A DNA stretch of 42,298 nucleotides from an uncultured Candidatus Woesearchaeota archaeon (GTDB lineage Archaea > Nanobdellota > Nanobdellia > Woesearchaeales > GW2011-AR9). Of the stretch, positions 32,082 through 40,521 are shown in pieces. Under the pieces are notes generated by a model. The model searched no databases and had not been told where the DNA came from. It was given only the letters and a program-made list of their open reading frames with translations. Position numbers and translations under genes: made by a program. Location of the stretch: contig CABZYC010000005.1 of NCBI GenBank assembly GCA_902529885.1, positions 1-42,298 on the forward strand, written 5' to 3'. How positions within the stretch are numbered: position 1 is the stretch's first letter; each line of letters starts with the position of its first letter.

Positions 32082-32865
32082 AGATGGTTAACACCATCGT
32101 GGTAATATACATCTCAACAAACTGGAAACGACCAGCTTCAGTGAATGTGTAATTCCATTCATCTTCATACTGCAAATCACCTGATTTTACACCAGATAGC
32201 TCTCGTACACCAAGCAGGTGTGCAGTCTCCCACCGGCCAGTACGAACGTTCACAAAATCTATAGTGTCACCAACACTAATGGTAACTTCATAAGGATCAA
32301 AATTTGTATCTCCTATCTCCACAATTAAGTTCTCTTCTATTACTTCTTCTTCAACTTCCTCAGCTACTTCCTCAGCTACTTCCTCAGCTACTTCCTCAGC
32401 TACTTCTTCAACTAATTCTGTTAAAGTTTGTTCTTCTTCAATTTCTTGCTCAATAATCTCTTCTTCAACTAATTCTTCAATTGGTAATTCAAACGGTTCA
32501 GTTGGTACAGTGAACCATTTGCTTGACCACCAATACCTTATTTTGGACCATAAGTTTTGGCCCGTCACAGTGATACCGTCATCAGTATAAAGTTGGGTTA
32601 GTATAGGTACAATGTTACCTTCCAAAGTTGTTGACGCAATGTTTAATTGTACAATGTAATCTGCAGAATCATTAGTTACTAACAACTGTTTTTCTGCAAT
32701 CTTGTAAGATTGTGTAATATCAGTTAACTGTACTTCAACCACAGCGTTACCAAACAGATCGTCTATACCAGAAGGTACACGGTACCCATTCAATTCTGCC
32801 AAGTCCACTGCAAAAACTACAGGGAGTAATAAGAGTATTAATAATAACCATCTCATAAACAGCAT
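32068..32865 (-). CDS. Secreted protein: envelope domain, Glu/Val repeat stalk, cupredoxin-like domain
   Basis: 265 aa. Signal peptide MRWLLLILLLLPVVFAVD (the second Met, 32856, may be the start). Residues 25-125 are beta-rich and resemble the 25.5-kb lipoprotein. Residues 128-178 are an acidic stalk with tandem EEVA units encoded by four exact 12-bp repeats. Residues 180-265 look like a cupredoxin (IGDTNFDPYEVTISVGDTIDFVN, AHLLG, GRFQFVEMYITT). The Cys ligand normally in the F-x-C-x loop is Val, so classical type-1 copper binding is unlikely. Confidence 0.72.
   Translation of the reverse strand: MLFMRWLLLILLLLPVVFAVDLAELNGYRVPSGIDDLFGNAVVEVQLTDITQSYKIAEKQLLVTNDSADYIVQLNIASTTLEGNIVPILTQLYTDDGITVTGQNLWSKIRYWWSSKWFTVPTEPFELPIEELVEEEIIEQEIEEEQTLTELVEEVAEEVAEEVAEEVAEEVEEEVIEENLIVEIGDTNFDPYEVTISVGDTIDFVNVRTGRWETAHLLGVRELSGVKSGDLQYEDEWNYTFTEAGRFQFVEMYITTMVLTIYVEE
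32359..32406. repeat. Four exact 12-bp tandem repeats (ctcagctacttc)
   Basis: Unit repeated four times without mismatch inside the stalk coding region, giving EEVA repeats on the minus strand. In frame, so copy-number changes would only alter stalk length. Confidence 0.9.
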
Positions 32866-32888
32866 AGAACATTACTGATACTTAAAGT

Positions 32889-34421
32889 TTATTCTGAAAA
32901 GCCCGGTACACAAATTTTGTGATCAATTATCCCTGATTCATATAATTGTAGATATAATTCAATGTCATCACCACAATCGTCAGCATGATAAATGTAGTCG
33001 TGTAAGTATAATAGTAAACCAGAATAATAATTCCCAGTAGAGTATTGTTCCCAAACTTGTTGTGAACCATAATTTACATCATCAGGAATATATTCAACAC
33101 AAAGGCCACTCTCACAGATATACCCACTATCTTCATTACAAACTCTTAATTCACAATCATTATCATTACAGTCGACCAAACCATCAGCATCGTTATCCTC
33201 ACCATCATTACATGTTAATTCTGTCTCATACTCACAGAATGAAGGGTAAGTTACGATATAATCATAATAATCAACTTGATTCTCAAACGGACCTTCTAGG
33301 TCACTGGCATCTGCAGATACAGCAGCAGTAAGCCAATAAGATGTACTACCAACATCATCAATTTCTTCACGTAAACTTTCGTCACAATAAGGATCAAGAC
33401 AATCTATTAAACCATTTACATCATTATCAAATCCGTCAGCACAATCTGTTTCTAAATTTTGACAATAATACCCATCATCTTGAAATTCTTCATTACAATC
33501 ATCGTCAGCACAATCAATCAAACCATCACCATCATTATCTAAACCATCGGAACAATCACCATCGTCTACAGCAAGTTCGCTGTTATCAACAATACGATAA
33601 GACCCTTCCTTTGGAGAAAATACATAATAAGAATCAGTTGTTGGATATATATCATATAATGGGTATTCTATCATAGAACCAGCACCTAAACCAAATGTTA
33701 AAATTATTATCCATGTGTTAAAAACACCAATTATCTTAGATAGACCTACTAAATTATCGGCATCCAAACCAGAAATTGTATGATCATTATCATCATAAGG
33801 AAAAATAGTATATAGGTCATTATCTGCATAACTATTGCCCAGATCATTCATCAAATGGCCTATACTCCCATAATCATCAGTTACTGCAGCACCCAAAGTC
33901 CCCATAACAGCACCACAATTATAGTGATCTACTCTAAAATGGGTAAAATATTGAACTCCACTATATTCAAAAAAACCAACAGTCATTTGAGTTTCTTCTT
34001 CATCTTCACAATATAAATAACCCGTATCATCATGTGCATCGTTAGATGAGATAGTTACTTGGTTAGCAGCATCATCATAATTTAAAAAAAGCCAATCATT
34101 ATAAGATAAATCATCTGGGCAATCAATATACCATCTTTCACCATCATTAACATAACCAGATGAACTAGGTGTGTCCCAACTATAGTCCGGTGCTGAATAA
34201 GAGTTGGAATCCCTAATATCAGGGGGGTCTTGCGCATAAACTACACGGCCATCCAAACTCTCTTTACAATAGATAGGAAGGCTATCATCAGGTTCAAAAC
34301 TATTAGTTGTAGAAACGATAGATGGGCTAACTTTTTCCACCTCCCCTTCAAATACTAATCCATGCACACCACTCATTACCAATAAAAATAATAATATGTG
34401 TGCCAACCTCATACAAGACAT
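32889..34421 (-). CDS. Secreted Asp/Cys-rich repeat protein A (510 aa)
   Basis: Signal peptide MRLAHILLFLLVMSGVHG (start at M1 or M4, 34412). Very acidic and Tyr-rich. Three copies of a C-x-D-G-x-D-N-D-x-[DN]-G-L-[IV]-D-C motif (for example DGLDNDGDGLIDCADDDC), a calcium-binding-like disulfide repeat known in bacterial surface proteins. A shared block DPYCDESLREEID..GSTSYWLTAA and a C-terminal ~75-residue domain ending DHKICVPGFSE are nearly identical to protein B next door. Probably a surface protein. Confidence 0.75.
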   Translation of the reverse strand: MSCMRLAHILLFLLVMSGVHGLVFEGEVEKVSPSIVSTTNSFEPDDSLPIYCKESLDGRVVYAQDPPDIRDSNSYSAPDYSWDTPSSSGYVNDGERWYIDCPDDLSYNDWLFLNYDDAANQVTISSNDAHDDTGYLYCEDEEETQMTVGFFEYSGVQYFTHFRVDHYNCGAVMGTLGAAVTDDYGSIGHLMNDLGNSYADNDLYTIFPYDDNDHTISGLDADNLVGLSKIIGVFNTWIIILTFGLGAGSMIEYPLYDIYPTTDSYYVFSPKEGSYRIVDNSELAVDDGDCSDGLDNDGDGLIDCADDDCNEEFQDDGYYCQNLETDCADGFDNDVNGLIDCLDPYCDESLREEIDDVGSTSYWLTAAVSADASDLEGPFENQVDYYDYIVTYPSFCEYETELTCNDGEDNDADGLVDCNDNDCELRVCNEDSGYICESGLCVEYIPDDVNYGSQQVWEQYSTGNYYSGLLLYLHDYIYHADDCGDDIELYLQLYESGIIDHKICVPGFSE

Positions 34422-34444
34422 ATTATTTAACTACTACTTAAAAC

Positions 34445-35446
34445 TTATTCTGAAAAAACCGGCACACAAATTTTATGATTAATGACTCCTGAATCATATA
34501 ATTGTAAATACAATTCAATGTCAACACCACAATCATCAGCATGATAAATGTAATCGTGTAAATACTGTAATAAACCAGCATAATAATTCCCAGTAGAATA
34601 ATATTCCCAGATCTGTTGTGAGTCGTAGCTAATATCTTCAGGAGAATATTCTATACAAAGCCCATTCATACAAATCATATTACTATCTTGACTACAAGAT
34701 AGTAACTCACAGTCAGGATCCGAGCAATCAGACATTCCATCACCATCATTATCGCCACCATCATAACAGCTTGTTTCAACTTGATATTCACACTCAACCG
34801 TGCAATCAAATGTTGTCTCACAACCACTTTCACACATGAAATCTATCAATTCATATTGTAAACTGATAACATCATTCTCTAAATCGTCACTAACCTCAGC
34901 CAAAAAATCAAGTAAAGATTCGTACAAAATGCTCATTTCAGATTCTAACCCATCACAATCAATAACGCCATCTTCGTAATCTTCAACAATGTTATCATAT
35001 ACATCTTCTAAATCTTCTAAATAATCTTCTTGCTCTGTCGAAGATAGGTCTATTGTTTGGGCTTCGTCATCTTCATCAACCCACATATCTAATTCATCAG
35101 AATCATCGTCACAGTCTGTACTTAATGATTCCCCATGCCAAACCCATTCTTCCAAACAGTCATCCCAAACAGTACCGTTCCAAGAATATTCGATATAATT
35201 ACGAAAACCTGCTGATAGAGCACCACTCAACCAGTCAGCAGTACTACCTTGAGAATCAATCTCATCACGTAGAGAATAATCACAGTAAGGGTCTAAACAA
35301 TCTATTAAACCGTTGTTATCATCATCAATACCATTATCACAATAAAGCTCCCCAGAATGTACATTAATTATTAAAAATAAGGGTAATACTAAACATAATA
35401 TTAAAAACTTAAATGGCGACACAATTAGAGTTATACATTTACCCAT
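34445..35446 (-). CDS. Secreted Asp/Cys-rich repeat protein B (333 aa)
   Basis: Signal peptide within residues 1-32 (FKFLILCLVLPLFLIINVHSG). Two DNDxxGLIDC-type repeats, the DPYCDYSLRDEIDSQGSTADW block, an Asp/Glu-rich helical middle part (130-210) not found in A, and the conserved C-terminal domain QIWEYYSTGNYYAGLLQYLH ending HKICVPVFSE. Tandem paralogue of protein A with shuffled modules, 23 nt upstream in the same direction. Confidence 0.75.
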   Translation of the reverse strand: MGKCITLIVSPFKFLILCLVLPLFLIINVHSGELYCDNGIDDDNNGLIDCLDPYCDYSLRDEIDSQGSTADWLSGALSAGFRNYIEYSWNGTVWDDCLEEWVWHGESLSTDCDDDSDELDMWVDEDDEAQTIDLSSTEQEDYLEDLEDVYDNIVEDYEDGVIDCDGLESEMSILYESLLDFLAEVSDDLENDVISLQYELIDFMCESGCETTFDCTVECEYQVETSCYDGGDNDGDGMSDCSDPDCELLSCSQDSNMICMNGLCIEYSPEDISYDSQQIWEYYSTGNYYAGLLQYLHDYIYHADDCGVDIELYLQLYDSGVINHKICVPVFSE

Positions 35447-35498
35447 TAATATATACTTCGGATAATATTAAGTAGAAGCATTTACTTAATTAAACCAA

Positions 35499-36749
35499 GT
35501 GAACAGAAAATATTTCATAATTACATTAGGTATAACTGCAGGAATCATCATCTTATTATTACACCCCATTGGAAATTTGATGTTACACCTCATCTTCATG
35601 CATATAACGAGTGCACGTAGTAATGCAAAGATTATGCTATTTTTGCCATGGATCATATTATCAAATATTAATTGTAAACCAAAGAAATGGGAAAAAAATG
35701 TTTTGATAGCTATAATTATATTAGTATACACACTTCAAATATACAGTCTTAAATTGTTGAACCCAGAGCTACCTGTACAAGTCTACAGGTGGCACGTATT
35801 TGAAAATGCAATTTCTAGTAACAGTCTTTTAAGTATCCACAGTAACAAGTTTATTACCGGGTTTATAACAGAAAATATTTTTCCAGACTTAGAAATTATC
35901 CTTGACTCTGGATGGTACTACACCCATCACCTCCCACAATGGTACATGGTCCTAGTAACTACACTAATTATAATGAGCACCATATTTCTTTTTAGACAAC
36001 ATCAAACAGGGTGGCCAATCAAACATAAAATGATGTATACAATAGTTAGCTTTATGATTTTTAAAAATATGGTTGATGGAGGACCAATCACCCCTGAGGT
36101 AATCATAGGACTTCCAATAATGATCTTCCTTTTATACAATATTTCTTTTATACAATCCGTAGTCCCTTCAATCATTTCATTAATCATACTTATATTAACA
36201 AAAATCACACCAATAATTACACTTTTTAGGTCCACAGTATTATTACTAATATTTGTATTAATCAAAAAAAGATGGCCCTTATTGATTATACCTATTTTAT
36301 TATTATCATTCAACACACATAGCCAAGGATACTTCGTGTATGAACAATACGATTATTATAATACAAAAATTAATACTATTACAAACGTGATTACTACTTA
36401 TCCTTGCTTAGAAGATAATATCTTCGATCCATTAAATTGTACTACTAAAATAAAAAATGAAGCTGAATGGAAAAGTCTTATTAAACAACAGATGTTACCA
36501 ATTAATTATCAGCCAATAAAAATTAAATGTTTAGAAAGTATTTTTCACAGCGGTATACTTCTCCCAAATAATGATATTAATGAAACAAACGCTTATGGAA
36601 AAAGTGCACAAATGAACATATTTAAAGTTGAAGGTAATTATCATTATAAAATTAAATTACCAAAATGTATCCCATCAAAAATAAGTTATATTAACCTAAT
36701 AATTGAACAATCAATTAATACCAGTTTTACAGCTGTACCAAGCAAGTAA
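35499..36749 (+). CDS. Polytopic membrane protein with C-terminal ectodomain (416 aa)
   Basis: GTG start. About eight hydrophobic segments between residues 5 and 270, then a polar, Asn/Lys/Ile-rich domain of about 140 residues with four Cys. No family recognised; the layout (many helices then a soluble domain) is seen in archaeal surface-polymer or glycosylation proteins but no motif proves this. Unusually AT-rich and Ile/Asn-rich compared with neighbours. The last 39 bp overlap the convergent CarS-like gene. Confidence 0.55.
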   Translation: MNRKYFIITLGITAGIIILLLHPIGNLMLHLIFMHITSARSNAKIMLFLPWIILSNINCKPKKWEKNVLIAIIILVYTLQIYSLKLLNPELPVQVYRWHVFENAISSNSLLSIHSNKFITGFITENIFPDLEIILDSGWYYTHHLPQWYMVLVTTLIIMSTIFLFRQHQTGWPIKHKMMYTIVSFMIFKNMVDGGPITPEVIIGLPIMIFLLYNISFIQSVVPSIISLIILILTKITPIITLFRSTVLLLIFVLIKKRWPLLIIPILLLSFNTHSQGYFVYEQYDYYNTKINTITNVITTYPCLEDNIFDPLNCTTKIKNEAEWKSLIKQQMLPINYQPIKIKCLESIFHSGILLPNNDINETNAYGKSAQMNIFKVEGNYHYKIKLPKCIPSKISYINLIIEQSINTSFTAVPSK

Positions 36750-37202
36750 TTTGTTTGAGATAATATGGCCTAAAAAAATTATTATTAATGAAATAAAAAT
36801 TATTTTTAGATGTACTAACCTTAGCATTGCTAAAGGAACCAAGAAAAAAACAAAGTCTAACTGATCAAAATAAGAGAAATGTCCCTTTTCTATCAATAAT
36901 AACCGTTTTATTAGAGAAGAAAATACCATACCTAAGGCTACAAGTGTACCATAAATTAATCCTTCACCAAATATATTTGATATTGCTAAAGAAATTAACA
37001 AAGCATCAACAGTACGGTGCGGTAAAATACCTAAACCGAGATCCATTGAATAGCCATGCCCTAAAAATCTCCCATAAAAAAATACTATATAATTGCTAAA
37101 TATAGCAGGTATAAAAAAAAGGGCCATAGGAATTTGTAAATCAATTAAAAATGAGAGAAAAAAGAATATTACACTTAATAATAATAATTTCTTCTTTTCC
37201 AT
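36711..37202 (-). CDS. CDP-archaeol synthase (CarS/DUF46)-like membrane protein
   Basis: 163 aa from ATG 37202 (the listed start 37208 is GTG). Four to five membrane segments. The ending of the CarS pattern is visible: SSLIKR..GHFSYFDQLDFVFF resembles the family's G-D-x-x-x-S-x-I-K-R...DQLDF block, and MDLGLGILPHRTVDALL may replace the P-D-G-G...G-x-x-K-T region. The Gly-Asp before SSLIKR is lost (GMVFSSLIKR). So a divergent CarS or related CDP-alcohol enzyme; activity uncertain. Starts inside the Lon-like gene's 3' end. Confidence 0.5.
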   Translation of the reverse strand: MEKKKLLLLSVIFFFLSFLIDLQIPMALFFIPAIFSNYIVFFYGRFLGHGYSMDLGLGILPHRTVDALLISLAISNIFGEGLIYGTLVALGMVFSSLIKRLLLIEKGHFSYFDQLDFVFFLVPLAMLRLVHLKIIFISLIIIFLGHIISNKLLAWYSCKTGIN

Positions 37203-38872
37203 AACCACATTCCAAAAATCCCAATTGCTAGACCGTTAAAAAGTCCTCGTAAAAAAACTGCTAAATCCTGAGTGTACCGTAAATCTTGCCACCATCTTGA
37301 TTCGGTTGACCCAAAGTACACGTCCAAATTACTTAGTTCTAACGCATATTCCACGTACAGTAGTGCAGTATTAGGATTATCTTGACGCACAGTTTTAGCG
37401 AGCCGGTAATATGAATATCCTAATATTGGAAACATACCTTCCCCACTCTGCTCAGAGATAACACGTTCTACAGCAACAAGTTTACTATCAATATACCCAG
37501 TGATACCTTCCTCTGTCACACCCAATGAACTAAGCACGCTACTACTCTCTGCTTTCGCTTCAATAGCCGTTATTAAACAGCGTTCAGGGTCACTGTGCAC
37601 AATCTGGGATGCATCATCTATTTTGTTACGAGTACCAACAAGCAAAGTTTCAGGAAGGTACAAAGTAGCATAATTGTACCTCTCTTCTGCTTCCGCAATC
37701 TTAGTGAAACAAATAGAAGATAATAATGATGTGTCAATGGTTACACCGTCCATCTGAAAAAATCGCATCCAACTTAGTGCGGTGTACAAACGTTCGCTTG
37801 CAAATGCAACACCGTGCGCACGGTTCACATTGTCTAAAGCATGAAGTGCGTCGTCCACACGCTGTTTTGTTACCATCTTGGTTTGTAAATCAGTGATGGT
37901 ATCCACTGGTTCATTCTCTAACATCCCCAGTACACGTTCGGCATTAGTTCGCACCAACTTTTCTTCTTGATCCAAAGTTGTATTATCTGTATATTCATTA
38001 TAAAAAGAGTGTGCCATGACATTGTACGCAAAACAAAACGAAGCAGCACTGTACCAATCATCCACACTTTGAATTTTTGTCCAGCTATCATTCAAATCTA
38101 TTGTCTGGTTCAAACTTAAGTCCATTAATGTTATACGGTCACGCCAATCATTTGCACGAGTACATAATAAGTCTTGTAACCCACTCATTATTTCTGTGTA
38201 AGATGTATCTTCAGTCACAATGTTACCTTCTAAAAGTTTACTCTCACCTGTTAAATAATACAAAATGTCATCAAGCTCTTGCACTTCTTCAACACGGACA
38301 GGCGTACCATTAATCATTTGAGCAATAGTAATATTACTTTCATTGTGTGGTAACTGTAAACTGCCGTAGCTTACAAGTACAGTGTCAACAACTTCGCTTG
38401 CAGCAACTATTTTGGCAGCAACACCACCCACAGGACCAATCGTACCACCACTATTAATCGTCCCAGTGACTGCCACGTTTTCGTTATGGTCTACATCCAT
38501 TACTGCTACAGCAGTCAATGCCGAGATGGCTGCGCCTGCTGACGGGCCACCAATGATGCTACTAGACGCTCTTATAGTATAAATAAAATCGTAACGTGTA
38601 CAGTCAAGATCATAATAATCACAAGCAATATCACGTGCGTAACGCGTACTAACCTGCGTATCAATCTTGGTCAAAGGTTGTGTATCCAGAAATACGCGGC
38701 CTGACCCATCACGAAGCTCAAGGTATAAGTCTGCCACTGAACCATTAACCCCGCCATCGTTCACTGCTAAAATGTTTAAATGCCGAGTTTCATAAGGGCT
38801 AGCTAAAACTAAAGGCGTGAATAAAAGAAATAATAATAATAATAACAATAATGTTGGTAAAAACCATCTCAT
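37175..38872 (-). CDS. Secreted, membrane-anchored Lon-type (S16) protease
   Basis: 565 aa. Signal peptide 1-24 (poly-Leu, ..LVLASP). The S16 proteolytic domain at 30-215 has the Ser-Lys dyad: S111 in IIGGPSAGAAIS and K154 in GPVGGVAAKIVAA, 43 residues apart as in Lon. No AAA+ domain. Residues 220-540 are helical (TPR-like in places), followed by a C-terminal transmembrane helix and basic tail (FGMWLWKRRNYYY). Topology places the protease outside the membrane, an arrangement known among archaeal Lon-like proteins. ATP-independent turnover of envelope proteins is plausible. Confidence 0.85.
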   Translation of the reverse strand: MRWFLPTLLLLLLLFLLFTPLVLASPYETRHLNILAVNDGGVNGSVADLYLELRDGSGRVFLDTQPLTKIDTQVSTRYARDIACDYYDLDCTRYDFIYTIRASSSIIGGPSAGAAISALTAVAVMDVDHNENVAVTGTINSGGTIGPVGGVAAKIVAASEVVDTVLVSYGSLQLPHNESNITIAQMINGTPVRVEEVQELDDILYYLTGESKLLEGNIVTEDTSYTEIMSGLQDLLCTRANDWRDRITLMDLSLNQTIDLNDSWTKIQSVDDWYSAASFCFAYNVMAHSFYNEYTDNTTLDQEEKLVRTNAERVLGMLENEPVDTITDLQTKMVTKQRVDDALHALDNVNRAHGVAFASERLYTALSWMRFFQMDGVTIDTSLLSSICFTKIAEAEERYNYATLYLPETLLVGTRNKIDDASQIVHSDPERCLITAIEAKAESSSVLSSLGVTEEGITGYIDSKLVAVERVISEQSGEGMFPILGYSYYRLAKTVRQDNPNTALLYVEYALELSNLDVYFGSTESRWWQDLRYTQDLAVFLRGLFNGLAIGIFGMWLWKRRNYYY

Positions 38873-38884
38873 ACGCTGAGCATA

Positions 38885-40042
38885 CTACACACTCTTTTTA
38901 TTGATATCGATACTACACTTTAGACGTAAATGTATTATTGAGTTTGTAAGTTCAGTAATAAACGTGTCACGTACTGGCTGTGTTCTAGCATAATACTGTA
39001 ATAAAGAATTAAAATCGTCGAAAAGTTTGTCTGCTTCATTTTGTACTAACACGGAATAATTCTCTGTCACCATACTACGTTCATCATAAGTACGATAACG
39101 TAAATGAGCATTGTAGACAACACAATCCTTATCATGCAGGTCACTGTATGGTTTTAAGTAAGATGCCTCTGCATGATCTAATATGTTCGATGGAACCACA
39201 ATCCTCCCAGACATCATTGCGTGCAACAAACGTAGTAATAATAGTTCAGTCACAAGTTTTGTATAAGGTCCCTTAAGATCTTTTGAATACAGGTTGAATA
39301 CGTATCTTGGAACATGTTTTATAACGCATAGATCAAGGTATAAACATTTTGAAACATAATCATTAAACGGAACTTGCATCTTTTTGTAAACAATGTGAGG
39401 AACTTTCATACCGATAGTTACAGGAGTAGTAGACATAGTACTAAAATTGTCGGGAGTTCGAATTGTATACTCACGCTGCTCCCCACACCTTGTATCATCG
39501 CTCATTTGATCAAGAAAAATGCGTAATAAAAGGTTTAAAAGACCACTATACTCATCAACAAAGTATTTGTAAACTTGTTCAGAAGGTGACCATTGAAGTT
39601 TTGGTTGGACAGACAATTGAACATGTTCGGTTATTTGAGTACTTTCAGTAGAAGTGTCACCTTGTAACAAAACTTGTTTTGGAGTGAATAGGACAGTTGT
39701 GTGACCAGTATCATCATGTACATAACGTACATCATAACGTTGCGTGAAAGTTTTTGGGAAAGATAAAGGAACATGCTGTCTTGCATGCAGATAAGTGAAC
39801 AATATCTTTTTTGTCCAATAATCTTCAAGGGACTGAGAGTTTGGTACTAAAAAATATGGACGGAAAGAATAATCATATAATGTACCGTTACAAATGTTAA
39901 CACTACCCTCAAGTTCACGGGTATAAACACTTTGTGCAAGCATGGGCGACCGTTTTATTGCATATAAACGGCAAGCGTGCCAATACATTGTTCTTAACGC
40001 ATGCTGCACATGTGAAGTGTCAAGGTATGATCGTTCCCACAT
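38885..40042 (-). CDS. Hypothetical protein (385 aa)
   Basis: No family recognised. Soluble, Tyr- and Leu-rich, without signal peptide. N-terminal helix with Trp/His (RTMYWHACRLYAIKR), a beta-rich middle (about 95-150), and helical C-terminal part (LKGPYTKLVTELLLLRLLHAMM). It sits 12 nt upstream of the Lon-like gene on the same strand, so may be cotranscribed, but nothing else indicates its role. Confidence 0.6.
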   Translation of the reverse strand: MWERSYLDTSHVQHALRTMYWHACRLYAIKRSPMLAQSVYTRELEGSVNICNGTLYDYSFRPYFLVPNSQSLEDYWTKKILFTYLHARQHVPLSFPKTFTQRYDVRYVHDDTGHTTVLFTPKQVLLQGDTSTESTQITEHVQLSVQPKLQWSPSEQVYKYFVDEYSGLLNLLLRIFLDQMSDDTRCGEQREYTIRTPDNFSTMSTTPVTIGMKVPHIVYKKMQVPFNDYVSKCLYLDLCVIKHVPRYVFNLYSKDLKGPYTKLVTELLLLRLLHAMMSGRIVVPSNILDHAEASYLKPYSDLHDKDCVVYNAHLRYRTYDERSMVTENYSVLVQNEADKLFDDFNSLLQYYARTQPVRDTFITELTNSIIHLRLKCSIDINKKSV

Positions 40043-40074
40043 ATAACATTATGATTTAATTTTAGAATATTTAT

Positions 40075-40521
40075 TTATTCTGATAGTCGAACACGTGTAT
40101 ACTCTTTAAAATCTACTATTAAACGCTCATTACCCCTTTTTAAGACAATACCCTTCACCAAACTGATTACGTCCCACTCTTCACCATTGTAAATAACCTT
40201 GTCACCTTTCTTAAACGGCATTTGACGGTACAATACTGTTACACGCCATATTTTTTTACCGTCACGTTCACTAAACAAAGAACGAGTAGAATGCAGTTCA
40301 CCACCGTAAGTTCTTTGAAGGTGTTTGCCAAAGTTCAAGGCCCACCGATTATCACCAACATAATAATCAAACCCGTTCTTAACGTTCATTGCTTTAGCTA
40401 TATGAACACCATCTTTCATACACGCACGTTCTAAAATGTAACAAAACTCTTCATCCACAAGTCGTAATTGAATAATAGCTTCATAATATGATCCATGCTT
40501 ACCTTCCATGTTTCGTACCAT
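40075..40521 (-). CDS. NMD3-like domain protein (truncated form)
   Basis: 148 aa. SYYEAIIQLR, GFDYYVGDNRWALNFGKHLQRTYGGELHSTRSL and KIWRVTVLYRQMPFKKGDKVIY follow the order of the eIF5A-like/central domain of NMD3 (YYEAILQLR..gfD.Y...a...l....GG....S..L...y.VTV..R.P..k.GD.v). The N-terminal zinc-ribbon Cys pairs of NMD3 are absent, so this is a stand-alone C-terminal part. NMD3 acts in 60S export in eukaryotes; archaeal role unclear, likely ribosome-linked. Coupled to taw1 by TAATG. Confidence 0.7.
   Translation of the reverse strand: MVRNMEGKHGSYYEAIIQLRLVDEEFCYILERACMKDGVHIAKAMNVKNGFDYYVGDNRWALNFGKHLQRTYGGELHSTRSLFSERDGKKIWRVTVLYRQMPFKKGDKVIYNGEEWDVISLVKGIVLKRGNERLIVDFKEYTRVRLSE

Noticed and set aside
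32341-32410. Possible CRISPR or VNTR locus
   Set aside because: Only a 12-bp in-frame coding repeat without spacers; no cas genes in the window.
33062-33676. Two plus-strand His/Asn/Gln-rich ORFs (89 and 111 aa)
   Set aside because: They are mirror frames of the Asp-rich repeat gene; His-rich composition is the complement of GAT/GAC-rich codons.
35053-35367. 104-aa plus-strand His/Asn-rich ORF
   Set aside because: Shadow of the Asp/Glu-rich secreted protein B.
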